64,000 bases of DNA from positions 62,001 through 126,000 of the forward strand of contig JADJBW010000015.1 of assembly GCA_016703525.1 (NCBI GenBank), in the 5' to 3' direction. Source of the stretch: Actinomycetota bacterium (GTDB lineage Bacteria > Actinomycetota > Acidimicrobiia > Acidimicrobiales > Microtrichaceae). The notes beneath the pieces were generated by a model. That model made no database searches. It saw only the letters and a list, made by a program, of their open reading frames with translations, and was not told where the DNA came from. A program made the translations under genes and the position numbers. Position 1 is the first letter of the stretch. The number at the start of each line of letters is the position of its first letter. Shown in pieces: positions 51,135 to 61,839 of this stretch.

Positions 51135-53159
51135 GTGCTTCGTCGACCACGTGGCAAAGCGGTGGATGCTTCCAACGCGAAGCTTGAGAAGGTTCCTACA
51201 GGCGCCATCGGGGTACTCGATGGCGAGATCGGTCAATGGATCGACGCGCCCCGGCCGCCGCTCGGTGAGGTCCTCCTCGGCCAAGGGGTCATCGACGAGT
51301 TGCAGCTCGACGAGGCCCTGCGGTTGCAGGCCGAGCGCGGCGGGTGAACCGGGCGGTGCCCTGATCGCGATCGGGGCGCTCGACGAGATCGGCGTCGCTC
51401 GGGGCGTCGCAGCGCAGTTCGAAATTCCTTCGCCGACCTGCGCGCCGAGCAGCCCGACACGGCGGCGACCGACATGGTCACCGAGGAGGTGTGCCGCCGA
51501 TTCCTCGTGCTGCCGATGCGGGTGTTCGACGGCCGGGTCTTCGTGGCGACGGCGAACCCGCTCGACGCCGAGGCGATCGCCGCGCTCACCGAGCGCTGCT
51601 CGCGTATCGGCCTGCTTTCTGCTGCGCCGAGCGAGATCTCGCGAGTGCTCGATTCGGTGTACAACGCGCTGTCGAGCGCCGACGTGCACATCCAGGCCTT
51701 CGAGTTGGGCGACGACAGCGGGCCGGCCGAGGAAGACGGCGGCGGTCTAGCGGTCGACGAGAACGCCCCTGTGGTGCAGGTGGTCAACCGGATCATTACG
51801 CAGGGCGTGCGCAGCCGGGCATCCGACATCCACATCGAATGCCACGAGCGCGAGGTTCGCGTGCGGTACCGCATCGACGGTGCGCTGTCCGATGCGATCA
51901 AACTCCCGATCAAGATGGGCATGCCCATCGCGAGCCGCATCAAGGTGCTCGCCGACCTGAACATCGTTGAGCGCCGCCGTCCGCAGGACGGTCAGTTCTC
52001 GCTCAAGGTCGACGGCCGTCCCATCGACGTGCGCACGTCGGTGGTCGCCACGCTGCACGGCGAGAAGGTGGTGCTGCGGCTCCTCGACAAGACCCGCAGC
52101 CTCATCAGCCTGAACGACCTGGGCATGCCCTCGGCGCTGATCGACGACTACCTGCGCATCGTGCGGGCGCCCCTCGGCATGCTGTTGTGCACCGGTCCTA
52201 CCGGGTCGGGAAAGACGACCACGCTGTACGCGACGCTCACGGAGGTGAACGATCCGTCCCGCAACGTGATCACCATCGAAGACCCGGTCGAGTACCAGTT
52301 CGACGGCATCAACCAAATGCAGGTGAGCGAATCGGGCGGCATCACCTTCGCCGACGGGCTGCGAGGCACGCTGCGCCAGGATCCCGACGTGATCCTCGTC
52401 GGCGAGATCCGCGATGTCGACACGGCGCGAATCGCAACACAGGCAGCGCTCACCGGTCACTTCGTACTGTCCTCGCTGCACGCGGTCGACGCGGTGGCGG
52501 CGGTGCATCGGTTCATCGACATGGGCATCGAACCGTTCCTGGTCGCCTCGGCGATCAGCGGTGTGGTCGGTCAGCGCCTGCTGCGCCGCATCTGCTCGTC
52601 GTGCCGGGCGCCGTTCGAGCCGTCGGCCGACCAGATCAGCGCCGTGTTGAAGCAGACCAAGTCCGTTCCCGAGGTCTGGTCACGGGGGCAGGGGTGTGCC
52701 GTCTGCAACGGGACGGGCTTCCGCGGTATGGTCGGCGTGTACGAGCTCCTGCAGATCTCCGATCCGATGCGGGAGCTCATCGTGGCGAAGGCCCAGCATC
52801 ACCTCATGCAGGAACTCGCTGTCGAGGAGGGGATGCGTACGATGCAGCAAGAGGCGTTTCAGCTCGTCGTCGACGGCGTCACCACGGTCGAAGAGGTGCT
52901 GCGGGCGGTGTACGCGCCGACGGTCGACATCGGTCAGAACCGTCCGGTGCTGGCGCTCGGTGCCGGCCCGAAGGGGCTGCCCAAGTCGCGCAGCGAGCTG
53001 CGAGCCGCCGCTGCGGCCGGGGCTGACGGCGACGCTGTCGCCGCTGAGTCAACGGACGCCTCGGACGAGCCGCTGGCGATGCCCGCCGCCGAATCCTCCA
53101 ATGGCTCCCTTGCGGAGTCCGACTCCGATCTCGACGCCACGGTTGAGGTGACCGCATGA
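51135..53159 (+). CDS. pilB: Type IV pilus assembly ATPase PilB, two frameshifts
   Basis: The extension motor of the pilus. GTG 51135 follows AAGGAG (51119-51124) with ten bases. The N-terminal MshEN-like segment PLGEVLLGQGVIDELQLDEA may sense c-di-GMP. An extra base near 51342 and a missing one near 51428 bracket GGALIAIGALDEIGVARGVA; the second N-terminal domain continues VFVATANPLDAEAIAALTER. Then Walker A CTGPTGSGKTTTLYATLTEV, Asp box ITIEDPVEYQFDGINQMQVS, Walker B PDVILVGEIRDVDTA, and a four-cysteine zinc site (CSSC...CAVC) typical of GspE/PilB. Corrected length ~674 residues including an acidic Ala/Ser tail. Confidence 0.92.
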
Positions 53160-54373
53160 CCGCAACGATGACGAAGTTCCGCTACGAGGCGGAGTCCCCC
53201 GACGGGCAGAGCATCAAGGGGACGATCGAGGCGGCCTCGGCCAACGTGGCGCGCAACCAGTTGGCCGTCAACGGCTACCGCGTCACCAAAATCTCGGAAC
53301 GCAAGGGCATCAACGTCGAGATCACCAAGTCGAAGGTGCCGCCCGTTGCGATCATGCACTTCTCGCGGCAGATGTCGACGTTCCTGCGGGCCGGCGTGCC
53401 GGTGCTCGAGGCGCTCAACAACGTGCGGGTCGACACCGAGAACGCTCGATTCGCGGCGATCCTGGCGGACGTGATCGAGCGGGTCGCCGCCGGCTCGACC
53501 GTCGCCGAGGCGATTGCCCGCCACGCGGACATCTTCCCGCCGTACTACATGGCGATGCTGCGGTCGTCGGAGTACACGGGCCGCATGGACGAGGCATTTG
53601 GGGTGCTCTATACCTACCTTCGGCGCGACATCGAGCTGTCACGCCAGGTGCGCAAGGCGCTCATCTATCCGCTCATCCTGTTGACCGTCGCGATTCTCGT
53701 GAGCGGCATGATCGTGGTGTTCGTCATCCCGAAATTCGCGAAGTTCTTCAAGGACTTCGACGCCGAGCTGCCGCTGCCGACCCGCATGCTCATCGCCATC
53801 GCCGACTTCGTGCAGTCGTGGGCGGGTCTGATCACCGGCATCGTGCTGGTGTCGGGCCTCATCAGCCTGATCGCCTACGTACGCACGCCAAAGGGTCGGT
53901 ATCAGCTGCATGCGACCATGCTGCGCACTCCGGCGCTGTCGAAGGTGATCATCTACTCGGCCACCGAGCGGTTCAGCCGGGTGCTCGGCGCTCTGCTCGA
54001 CGCAGGCGTCTCGCTGTCGGACGCGCTGCCGAGCGCGACCGACTGCACCAACAACCTGGTGTTCCAGGCGCGCCTCGCCACCGCAACCGAGGGCGTGCTG
54101 GCCGGCCGTGGGTTCACCGAGCCGATGCGTGAGGTCGACTTGTTTCCGAGCACCATGTTGCAGATGGTTCGGGTGGGCGAGCGCACCGGCGAGCTATCGG
54201 ATCAGCTCACCAACTCGGCAACGTTCTTCGAGGAGGAGCTGAGCTACGCGGTCGACAAGCTGACGCAGTACTTCGAGCCGATGGTGCTCCTCTTCATTGG
54301 CGTCGTCGTCGGGTTCGTCGCCTTGGCCATGGTAAGCGCCATGTACGGCCTGTACGGGCAGTTGCAGGCATGA
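53156..54373 (+). CDS. pilC: Type IV pilus platform protein PilC
   Basis: A 405-residue inner-membrane protein with two T2SSF domains, each followed by helices: first HFSRQMSTFLRAGVPVLEAL, second YSATERFSRVLGALLDAGVS, with membrane segments LIYPLILLTVAILVSGMIVV and PMVLLFIGVVVGFVALAMVS. It forms the platform turned by PilB and PilT. The frame is intact. ATGA overlap with pilB and ATGA overlap with the next pilin gene show operon structure. Confidence 0.96.
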   Translation: MTATMTKFRYEAESPDGQSIKGTIEAASANVARNQLAVNGYRVTKISERKGINVEITKSKVPPVAIMHFSRQMSTFLRAGVPVLEALNNVRVDTENARFAAILADVIERVAAGSTVAEAIARHADIFPPYYMAMLRSSEYTGRMDEAFGVLYTYLRRDIELSRQVRKALIYPLILLTVAILVSGMIVVFVIPKFAKFFKDFDAELPLPTRMLIAIADFVQSWAGLITGIVLVSGLISLIAYVRTPKGRYQLHATMLRTPALSKVIIYSATERFSRVLGALLDAGVSLSDALPSATDCTNNLVFQARLATATEGVLAGRGFTEPMREVDLFPSTMLQMVRVGERTGELSDQLTNSATFFEEELSYAVDKLTQYFEPMVLLFIGVVVGFVALAMVSAMYGLYGQLQA

Positions 54374-54986
54374 GCGCTCGTCGGGCTCACGACCAATCGG
54401 GGTTCGCCCTCATCGAGGTGTTGATCTCGATGATCGTTGCGGGCCTGTTGGTTGCGGCCGGCGCGATCGCACTGGTGACCGGCCTGCAGACGTCGGTGAA
54501 GAGCAGCACCGATCTGCGCCGTACGACTGCGCTCGCCGGCTACGGCGATCTCATCAAGGGCCTGCCGTACTACTGTGCGTCAGGGGGGTCCGCCCGCGAT
54601 ATTGCGAACTACTACACGACGCTCGTGAACGGGGGCGCCGCGACGCAGACGACCGATCCGGGCCTGTACTACCCGCCCACAACGGCGTACGTTCCGACGA
54701 ATCGGTGGCAACCGCCGTACCCGCTGACACCTGGGAACTTTTCTCGATCGTCGGTCGAGGTCGGGGATCCGTTGCGCAGGTGAAGTACCGGCAAACAGCG
54801 GGGTGGCTGCCTGCATACAACGCTTGCGCGGTGCCGCCGGACGGCGGCGCACAGCGGATCACGGTGCGGGTGGATTGGTCGGGCGGGACGAGCGCGCCGG
54901 TGGTTTCGCCGTCGCAGTTCTGTCAGCAGGCGGCCAGCTCGGCGGTGTCGAGCTGCGAAGCAACGTTCATCAAACGGAGGCCCTGA
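54370..54986 (+). CDS. Prepilin-like minor pilin, one frameshift
   Basis: A class III signal sequence QSGFALIEVLISMIVAGLLV follows a short basic leader, with Glu5 present after the cleavage Gly. The globular part has ASGGSARDIANYYTTLVNGG and YYPPTTAYVPTNRWQPPYPL. A shift near 54730-54740 moves the frame to WELFSIVGRGRGSVAQVKYR and SPSQFCQQAASSAVSSCEAT, ending TGA at 54984. Corrected length ~205 residues. It is a PilV/PilE-like minor pilin or PulG-like subunit. The assignment to a named pilin is not possible. Confidence 0.8.
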
Positions 54987-54987
54987 G

Positions 54988-56076
54988 ATGCGTTCGAACG
55001 ACCGACACGAGCCCAGCAGGGTGGGTTCACCCTGATCGAGCTGATCATCGCCCTCTTTCTCGGGAGCGCTGATCATCGCCCTATCACCATGTGGGTCTTC
55101 GTTGCAATTGCGAATTCCGAGCAGGCGAATCCTGCGCAACCAGGAGCGACCGGCGGCGCGCTGCTCGCCAACCACCAAGGCCGACATGGACATGGCGAGT
55201 TTCTCGAAGCCGATCCCCGGGAACGCCCGGGCAGCGGGCGGGGAACGCCCTGCCCGGTGCCCCAACTCGCCGTCGCTCGGGACGCGGTCGTGGCCACCCG
55301 GCGCCAGACTCCACGGACGCACCTCCGGACCGCGGACGGATGGCTCCGGGCGACGCAACCCAGGCGCGCCGACTACACGAACGATCGAGCACCTCGGCAC
55401 CCCGAACGAGAGCTACAGGATCTGGCGGCGGACCTGTCGTGCCGCCACGACGCGGCGGCGCCCAGCCGCTGGAGGACGAGGCACGCGTAGCGACCGGGCC
55501 TTGCTGCTGAAGACGGGCCGACCAGCGAAGCCCGCGGCGGCGCTGACGGAGTTCACCAGCTACGCAGGGTCCACAGCGACGCTGCCGCACTTCCGCTGTG
55601 TGAAGACGGTGATGAGCGGCACGACGCTGAAGAACTGCAACCAGATCGCGGCCACCATGATCGGTGGTGCCGGCGACGTAGTGCGCATCCAGGCGAGCCG
55701 CGGTGTGGCGAACACCTACCCTGACGACAACGGCGAGCTCGACGTCCCGCTCGCCCGACGTGCTGTCTCCCGCGACAACCAGAGGTGGGAAGACCCGGCG
55801 ACGGGCCGCCGGTGGTCCGACACGGTCGAGGCGCGGTCGATCACCCGCTGGGGAGGCACCCCTCGGGTCCGCCGACCGGTGAGCCAGGCGCGAGCGCAAC
55901 TCGCTGGGATGCCACATCGTGCGTCGGCGGTCCTTCACGCCGCTGATCTACACCTGCGGAGCTTCCGGTACCGTGTGGCGACCTCAACTACTCGGTCAAC
56001 TTCGATGACTCGGCGATCACCCCGGTGAACGGGACGCCGCGAACGTCGACACGCAGACGGAGGACGGCAAGACGGG
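54988..56076 (+). pseudogene. Second prepilin-like gene, heavily frameshifted
   Basis: ATG 54988 begins MRSNDRHE; a one-base shift near 55010 gives QQGGFTLIELIIALFLGSA, a clear type IV prepilin signal with cleavage Gly and Glu5. A 15-bp direct repeat (55040-55054, 55068-55082) lies in the membrane helix. Further shifts scramble the rest, but islands such as TKADMDMASFSKPIPGN, TEFTSYAGSTATLPHFRCVK, GGAGDVVRIQASRGVANTYP and LNYSVNFDDSAITPVNG look like real protein. No start codon with ribosome-binding sequence is seen before the PKD region, so it may be one gene with it. Confidence 0.6.
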
Positions 56077-59000
56077 GTGCGCCTGTGCCTGCAGACGGCG
56101 CGGACCACCTACGGCCCTGCGCACGGTTACCCGCCGGGGTGTCACGGACGGACGACAAGTACCTCTGGCACCCGACTGCCTGGCTCCCCCGACCAGCCGA
56201 GTCCTCCGGCCGGCACCGACGATGCCGTGCGGGAGGTCACGGCTTTGGTGACGGCCGAGGCGGCCACGGGTTCGCCTGGCCGCGGCGGCGGGCAAGACGA
56301 ACGCCGACGGCGATGGTGCTGCACGCAACCGCCTCCCACCCTGAAGATCGGCTCGGTGCAGGCGTGCGTCGCCGGCGACACGGGCGACGATGGCGTGGCA
56401 GGTACCGCCGACGACTGCTTGAATCCGAAGGGCCCGGTGCCGGCGGTGGTGACCGTGACAGCGACCATCTGCGACCCGGATGGCCACTTCACCTCGGGTA
56501 GCTACTGGTCGTGGGGCGACGGCTCGGACGACTCGCTGGCGAACCTGTCGGTCGAGACCACCGAGAAGTACGACCCGACGCGCTGAGCAGCGACGCCTCC
56601 GACCGCGGAGGCTCGCCTGTGTACCGACGACGACGGGTCCGTCCGGGCGGCTACGAGGTGACCAACAATCATTGTACCGGGCGGGGCCCAGTTGCCTGCC
56701 GGTACCTACTACTACCCGTCGCTCCACATCGTCGACAACGACGGCGCCACCTACGACCTGCCCTCGGCACAGCGCCCGCAGGTGTGGGTGTGGGGTAACG
56801 ACGCGCCCGTGGCCGTGGCCGAGGCATCGACCACCGTAGGTGGGGCCCGGCAAACGACGCTGAGCGTCAACATGAACGACTCGCTGTATTTCTGGGGCGA
56901 GGATTCCTACGATCCCGACTGCGCAGCGCAGGCGCCTGCCCCGCCGGACTGCGGCCTGTCGTTCGAATGGTCGTTCACCGACGACGGCAGCTTCAAGCCC
57001 ACCACGCTGAACACCTACAAGACGTTCACCAAACCCGAGACGGTGATCGCAACGCTGACGGTCACCGACTCGGGCGGTGCGACGGTGAAGGCGACGGTCA
57101 CGATCTACGTGGGCAATCGTCCGCCAGTAGCGGTCGCAACGGTCCGGCGGAACCTCCGACAACGGCACGGCGAGCGGTACGGCGCCGCTGGCCACGGCGT
57201 TCAACTATTCCGCCGGCAGCTACGACCCGGACTGTGGTGGCGGCGGACCGTGCATCACCGCGGTGGAGTGGGACTACGAGGGCGACGGGATCGTCGACTC
57301 GACGCTGGGCGATCACGACCGGGGAGTACACGTCCCCGGCACCTACAGCCCGAAGATCCGCGTGAAGGACAACTCGGGTGTGGCCGCGACCGAATGGTCG
57401 GCGTGGACGCCGGTCGACACGGGCCGCCCCGACAACAAGGTGGTGGTGGTCAACAACCCGCCGATCGCCTTCGCGACCGCATCGCCGTCGGAGGGTCCCC
57501 GCTACCGCGCCGACTGCCTGCCGAGCCCGGGGCCACGCTGCAACACCCTCCGAGTGTCCTTCTCCGCCGTCGGCTCGAGCGATCCTGACCCGGGGCAGAC
57601 CATCACCTACTCGTGGGACTTCGGCGACGGTCAGTTCGGCAGCGGAGTCAACGTGACCCACGACTTCCTCTTCGACAACCCGACGGCGGCGAAGCCCATC
57701 AAGATCTATCTGGCCACGCTGACCGTGACCGACAACTACGGATCGAGTTCCGCGCCGTTCGTGCTCGACATCACGATCTACGCCGACGACGACGGCGATG
57801 GCGTCACCGTCGAGGACAAGGACTGCAACGATGCGCGGGCCGAGGCGTACCCGGGCGCGCCCGACTTGTTGGACGACGACCGTTCGACGTCGGCTCCCGG
57901 CTTCGGAGCCGACACGAACTGCGACGGCTATGACGGTGTCGAGGCGAACACAGTGTTCGTCGACACCTCGAAGGCGAACACCTCGCCCTTCAACAGTGCA
58001 GCATCCTGCGGGACGCCGGCGGCTCCCTGCCGCACGGTCGCACTGGCGCTGCAGGTCTCGGGCGGCAGCCGAAACACGATCTTCCTCGCGAGCACCGCGG
58101 CCCTGGGGCCACAGGTGGTCAACGAGAAGGTGACGCTCCGCGGTGGGTTTGCCGCCTCGTTCAAGGACGCGAACGCCTCGGGTAACTCGTCGATCGCGGC
58201 CGCGATCGAGACCGGTACCTTGCGGGCATGGGGTCTGATGCTCAACGGTGCATCCGGGTCGACCATCTGGGATCTGTCCATCGCCGGCGCCGATCGGTCG
58301 GCCAAGACCGACTCGTCTGTCAGCTACGGCGCGGTACTGTTCAACTCGCCGGGCGTGGTGATGAAGAACGTGAGCATCGTGGGCGGCAAGGGCGGCAAGG
58401 GCGCCGCCGGGGCCAACGCCACGGCGCGCCGAACACGCCCGCGGTCGACCCGGGCGGCGTCAATCTCGCGGGGCAGAACGCTCGCGAGATCGGCTTCTGG
58501 CTGCCCGATGTCACCTGTGACGACGGCCGTCAGCTGGGGGGCTTCGTCGGTGGGTTCGGTAACGGCGGCGATGGCGGTCAGCCCGACGCCCGATGTACCC
58601 CTCAAATCTTCAACATCTTCACCTGGTCGTGGGTGCCGCCGATGGGTTGTCTCCTCAACGGTGGCGACTGCACTGACACGGCCGGGCTGCCCGGCCGATC
58701 GGGCCCGTCGGCGTCGCCCTCGTGCGGCCAGGGTGGTTCCCAGGGCGGCGCCGGGTACAGCGGCTCCGGGGGCAACGGCTCGAATGGTGCGCGAGGCTGT
58801 GACGGAACGGCAGGAGCCGGCGGCACCGCCGTCGCGGGTGGCACCGGCGCCGCCGACGGCACCGGATGGTGGGCTCCGACGGGCGACGGCAACGACGGCG
58901 CGCCTGGAACCCCGGGCGGCCGTGGCGGTGGCGGCGGCGGCGGTGGTGGTTCCAGCTCGTCACTGTTCGGCAACGACGATCGGGGCGCCGGCGGTGGCGC

Positions 59001-59520
59001 CGGTGGCGCCGGTGGCGCCGCGGCGCCGACGGTGGGTGCCGGTGGCAAGGCCGGCGGCGCGGCGATCAGCGTGTACCTCTACAACTCGTCGGTGACCTTC
59101 GCTGGCGGGACCATCGAGATCGGCTCCGGCGGCTCCGGGGGCAACGGCGGCAAGGCCGGGAAGGGTCAGCTGGGGAGCGCGAATACGGCCAACGTCGGAT
59201 ATGGCGTCGGTGGCCGCGGCAAGTGCGACGCCGACGGCCCGGTCTACGGCCCGTGTGCGTCGGCCTCAGGCGAGGGGGGTGCCGGAGGCAACGGCGGCCG
59301 CGGTGGCACCGGTGGCAACTCGGGCGGCGGTGCGGGCGGCGCCGGCGGGCCGGCCATCGGCGTCTACAGTAAGGGCTCGGTCGTCACCTCCGCTCCGACC
59401 TTCTCCGGCGGCGGCGGGGGCGCAGGTGGAGCCGGAGGCACCGAGCCCGGGTCATCGACGACGCCCAACGGCCAGCCGGGCGGCGCAGGCGGCGTGCACA
59501 ACGTGGTGACGGTGCCATGA
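56077..59520 (+). CDS. Long PKD/MopE-like/beta-helix/glycine-rich surface protein, frameshifted
   Basis: At least 1,140 codons in several frames (shifts near 56590-56690, 57150 and 58430). In order: about four PKD domains (56440-57780) with motifs YWSWGDGSDD, CGLSFEWSFTDDGSF, ITAVEWDYEGDGIVD and TITYSWDFGDGQFG; a MopE/thrombospondin-3-like acidic loop DDDGDGVTVEDKDCNDARAE and NCDGYDG (57785-57945), probably calcium or copper binding; a right-handed beta-helix-like part (57950-58410); and a Gly-rich segment of ~370 residues up to NVVTVP (58440-59517). It lies within the pilus operon, so a pilus-associated or tip adhesin is plausible. No signal peptide is visible at its own start. Confidence 0.7.
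58984..59025 (+). repeat. Short GC-rich tandem repeat in the Gly-rich domain
   Basis: A nine-base unit GGCGCCGGT is repeated about four times, encoding Gly-Ala-Gly triplets. Slippage-prone; it may explain local frame problems. Confidence 0.6.
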
Positions 59521-60157
59521 GCGGCCGGCTGATCGCACGACTCGGTGCCCGGTGGCGCGCCGACCAGCGTGGCATCACGCTGCCGACGGTGCTCGTGCTC
59601 ATGATGCTCACGTCGATCCTCATGGCCACGCTGCTCGTGACGAGCTCCACCGGTGTGCTGACGGTGTCGAGCGGTGTCGCGCCAGCGCGACGTCCGGGCC
59701 GGCCAGGCGGCCATCGATCAGACCATCCAGATCCTGAACGACTGGGACGTGGGCGGGGCGACCGAAGTCGGCTATCCCGTGAAGGTGGCGCAGCGGAAGG
59801 TCTGCCAGAACCGATTCCCGGTCACGGCCGACCCGGCCAGACTCGAACTATTACTACTTCACGATCGACCGGCGAGCCGTGCGCGGGTCTGTGTCCCCCT
59901 TCGCGACGGTCGGTCTGATCCGACGCTTCGAGCTTGACGTGTACGTGGCGGCGGCGCCGAGCGGATCGGGAACCGTCGCTTCGGGCGACTGGCGTAAAGT
60001 TGCCAAGGTTCGTGCGCGCATCATCGACATGAACTTCCTCGACCCGAGCACGTCGAACCGTGGCCGTCCGAGTTCGGTCGGAACCCGCGTCTATATCGAG
60101 AACCGCTGGAGCTGTACGGGGTTGCCGAATTCAGGGTCTTTCCCCCCTGCGTTCTGA
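59517..60157 (+). CDS. PilX-like pilus-associated protein, two frameshifts
   Basis: ATG 59517 overlaps the preceding TGA. The N-terminus has RADQRGITLPTVLVLMMLTS, a single hydrophobic helix with cleavage-like Gly but Pro at the +5 position instead of Glu, as in PilX or T2SS GspK-like proteins. After shifts near 59690 and 59840 the frame gives GQAAIDQTIQILNDWDVGGA and YYFTIDRRAVRGSVSPFATV, RRFELDVYVAAAPSGSGTVA, and ends SCTGLPNSGSFPPAF. About 213 residues when repaired. The function is inferred from place and N-terminus. Confidence 0.65.
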
Positions 60158-60287
60158 TCACTATCGTCCCCCGGGAGGGGAAAGCAAGAATCGCCGTCGG
60201 TGCGCATCGGGAGAGGATGCGTAGCGGTCGACGAGCAACAGGCAGCGGGAACCGCTGGCTGCTGAACATCAACAAGGGAGACATCCA
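60158..60287 (+). promoter_or_regulatory. Structured leader of pilA
   Basis: 130 bases without coding sequence. It has TCCCC-CGGG-AGGGGA (60168-60181), GCATC-GGGAGAG-GATGC (60206-60222) and CAGCGG-GAA-CCGCTG (60243-60257), then GGGAGA about seven bases before ATG 60288. The first hairpin may end upstream transcripts; the last may stabilise pilA mRNA. I see no clear -35/-10 pair. Confidence 0.4.
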
Positions 60288-60626
60288 ATGAAGGCATTCA
60301 ACGACCGCCGCGCTGCGGCGGGTCAGGGCGGTTTCACCCTGATCGAGTTGCTCATCGTCATCGCCATCCTCGGCATCCTCGCCGGTGTCGTGGTGCTGGC
60401 GGTCGGCGGTGTCAGCGACAGCGCTCAAACCAAGGCCTGCGAGATCGAGGGCAAGTCCATCGAGACCGCGATTCAGGCGTACAAGGCCGACCAGGGAGTT
60501 CTCCCGGGCAGCCTGGCAGTCCTTGCTCCGACGTACATGAAGCGCGACCCCAGCGCGAACTGGACTCTGGCGGGCGCTGAGGTGACTGGCATCGCACCGA
60601 AGTGCGCCGGCGTCATCCCGGACTGA
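60288..60626 (+). CDS. pilA: Major type IV pilin PilA
   Basis: A 112-residue prepilin, intact. The leader MKAFNDRRAAAGQGG ends in Gly, and the mature N-terminus FTLIELLIVIAILGILAGVV has Glu5, the hallmark for PilD cleavage and N-methylation. The C-terminal part is short and includes two cysteines (ACEIEGKS and PKCAGV) that could make a disulphide; TAIQAYKADQGVLPG resembles GspG/PilA of Gram-positive type. A strong terminator follows, and an own leader precedes, so it is likely expressed above the other pil genes. Confidence 0.92.
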   Translation: MKAFNDRRAAAGQGGFTLIELLIVIAILGILAGVVVLAVGGVSDSAQTKACEIEGKSIETAIQAYKADQGVLPGSLAVLAPTYMKRDPSANWTLAGAEVTGIAPKCAGVIPD

Positions 60627-60653
60627 TCGTCTGACCGATCCGCAGTGATCTGC

Positions 60654-60682
60654 AAGGGCGGGGGATTCGTCCCCCGCCCTTT
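60654..60682 (+). terminator. Intrinsic terminator after pilA
   Basis: AAGGGCGGGGGA, TTCG loop, TCCCCCGCCCTT: a perfect 12-bp stem followed by TC. It lies 28 bases past the pilA stop and would separate pilA from pilT or reduce read-through. Confidence 0.85.
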
Positions 60683-60756
60683 CTGTCCCGACCCGTTCTC
60701 CCCGCTGCCCGCTGCCCGCTGCCGGTGCGGCGGCACCCGATCCCGCCTGGAGCGCC

Positions 60757-61836
60757 GTGACCACCCCGAACACCACCCTGCTCGACCCCTGGCTCGAATA
60801 CCTGATGCACTACAAGGCGACCGACCTTCACGTGTCGTCCGGGTCGGTGCCCCGCGTGCGGATCGACGGCAAGCTGTTCGCCATCACCGACCAGCCGCCC
60901 ACCGAGCCGGCGACGGTCGAGGCGATGGTGACCGGGTTGCTCGACCACGAGAGTCGCGAGGCGTACGAAGCCGTGCGTCAGCACGACTTCGCGTTCACGT
61001 GGCACGACCGGGCGCGCTTTCGCGCCAACGCCTACACGCAACTCGGTGCGCCTGCGCTGGCGCTGCGGCTCATCCCCACCGAGATCCCCACGCCCGAGCA
61101 ACTGGCGTTGCCCGATGTCTGCCGCTCCCTGGTGGTGCGCCCCTTCGGCCTGGTGCTCGTGACCGGTCCGACCGGCTCGGGCAAGTCGACCACGTTGGCG
61201 GCGATGATCGGTTGGATCAACCAGCATCGGCCGTGCCACATCCTCACCATCGAGGACCCGGTCGAGTACGTGCACCCGTCGTCGATGGCGCTCGTCAATC
61301 AACGCGAGGTCGGCGCCGACTGCATGTCGTTCAGCGATGCCCTCCGCGCTGCACTGCGCGAAGACCCCGACGTGGTGCTGGTGGGCGAGATGCGCGACCT
61401 CGAAACGATCTCGCACACGCTCACCCTCGCTGAGACCGGTCACCTCGTGTTCGCGACGCTCCACACCAACGACGCGTCGCAGACCATCGACCGGATCATC
61501 GACGTGTTCCCCTCCGATCAGCAGGAGCAGGTGCGCACGCAGCTCTCCATGTCGCTCGCCGCGGTCATCAGCCAGCGGCTCATCCCCAAGATCGGCGGTG
61601 GTCGCGTGGCCGCCCACGAGGTGCTCGTCGGCACGAGTGCCGTTGGCAACCTCATTCGCGAGGGCAAGGTCCGCCAGATGCGCAACCTCATCTCCACCAG
61701 CCAGCGCGACGGCATGTTCGTGCTCGAGCAGTCGCTCAGCCGACTGGTGTCAGGAGGGCTGATCTCCATGGAGGACGCGATGGAGGCGAGCGTCCATCCC
61801 GAGGACATCGCCAGCCTCGCCCAGCGGCAGGCCTGA
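60757..61836 (+). CDS. pilT: Pilus retraction ATPase PilT
   Basis: A 359-residue hexameric ATPase. It has the PilT N-terminal segment YKATDLHVSSGSVPRVRIDG, Walker A VTGPTGSGKSTTLAAMIGWI, Asp box LTIEDPVEYVHPSSMALVNQ, Walker B DVVLVGEMRDLETIS, and the His box AETGHLVFATLHTNDASQTI. The zinc-binding cysteines of PilB are absent, as expected. GTG start at 60757. Presence of PilT implies retractile pili (twitching or DNA uptake). It is three bases ahead of pilD. Confidence 0.95.
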   Translation: MTTPNTTLLDPWLEYLMHYKATDLHVSSGSVPRVRIDGKLFAITDQPPTEPATVEAMVTGLLDHESREAYEAVRQHDFAFTWHDRARFRANAYTQLGAPALALRLIPTEIPTPEQLALPDVCRSLVVRPFGLVLVTGPTGSGKSTTLAAMIGWINQHRPCHILTIEDPVEYVHPSSMALVNQREVGADCMSFSDALRAALREDPDVVLVGEMRDLETISHTLTLAETGHLVFATLHTNDASQTIDRIIDVFPSDQQEQVRTQLSMSLAAVISQRLIPKIGGGRVAAHEVLVGTSAVGNLIREGKVRQMRNLISTSQRDGMFVLEQSLSRLVSGGLISMEDAMEASVHPEDIASLAQRQA

Positions 61837-61839
61837 CCG

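Noticed and set aside
54988..60157. Real decay of the pilus locus
   Set aside because: pilC, pilA and pilT are intact and essential genes elsewhere show the same kind of indels, so error is the simpler reading, though it cannot be excluded for the second pilin.
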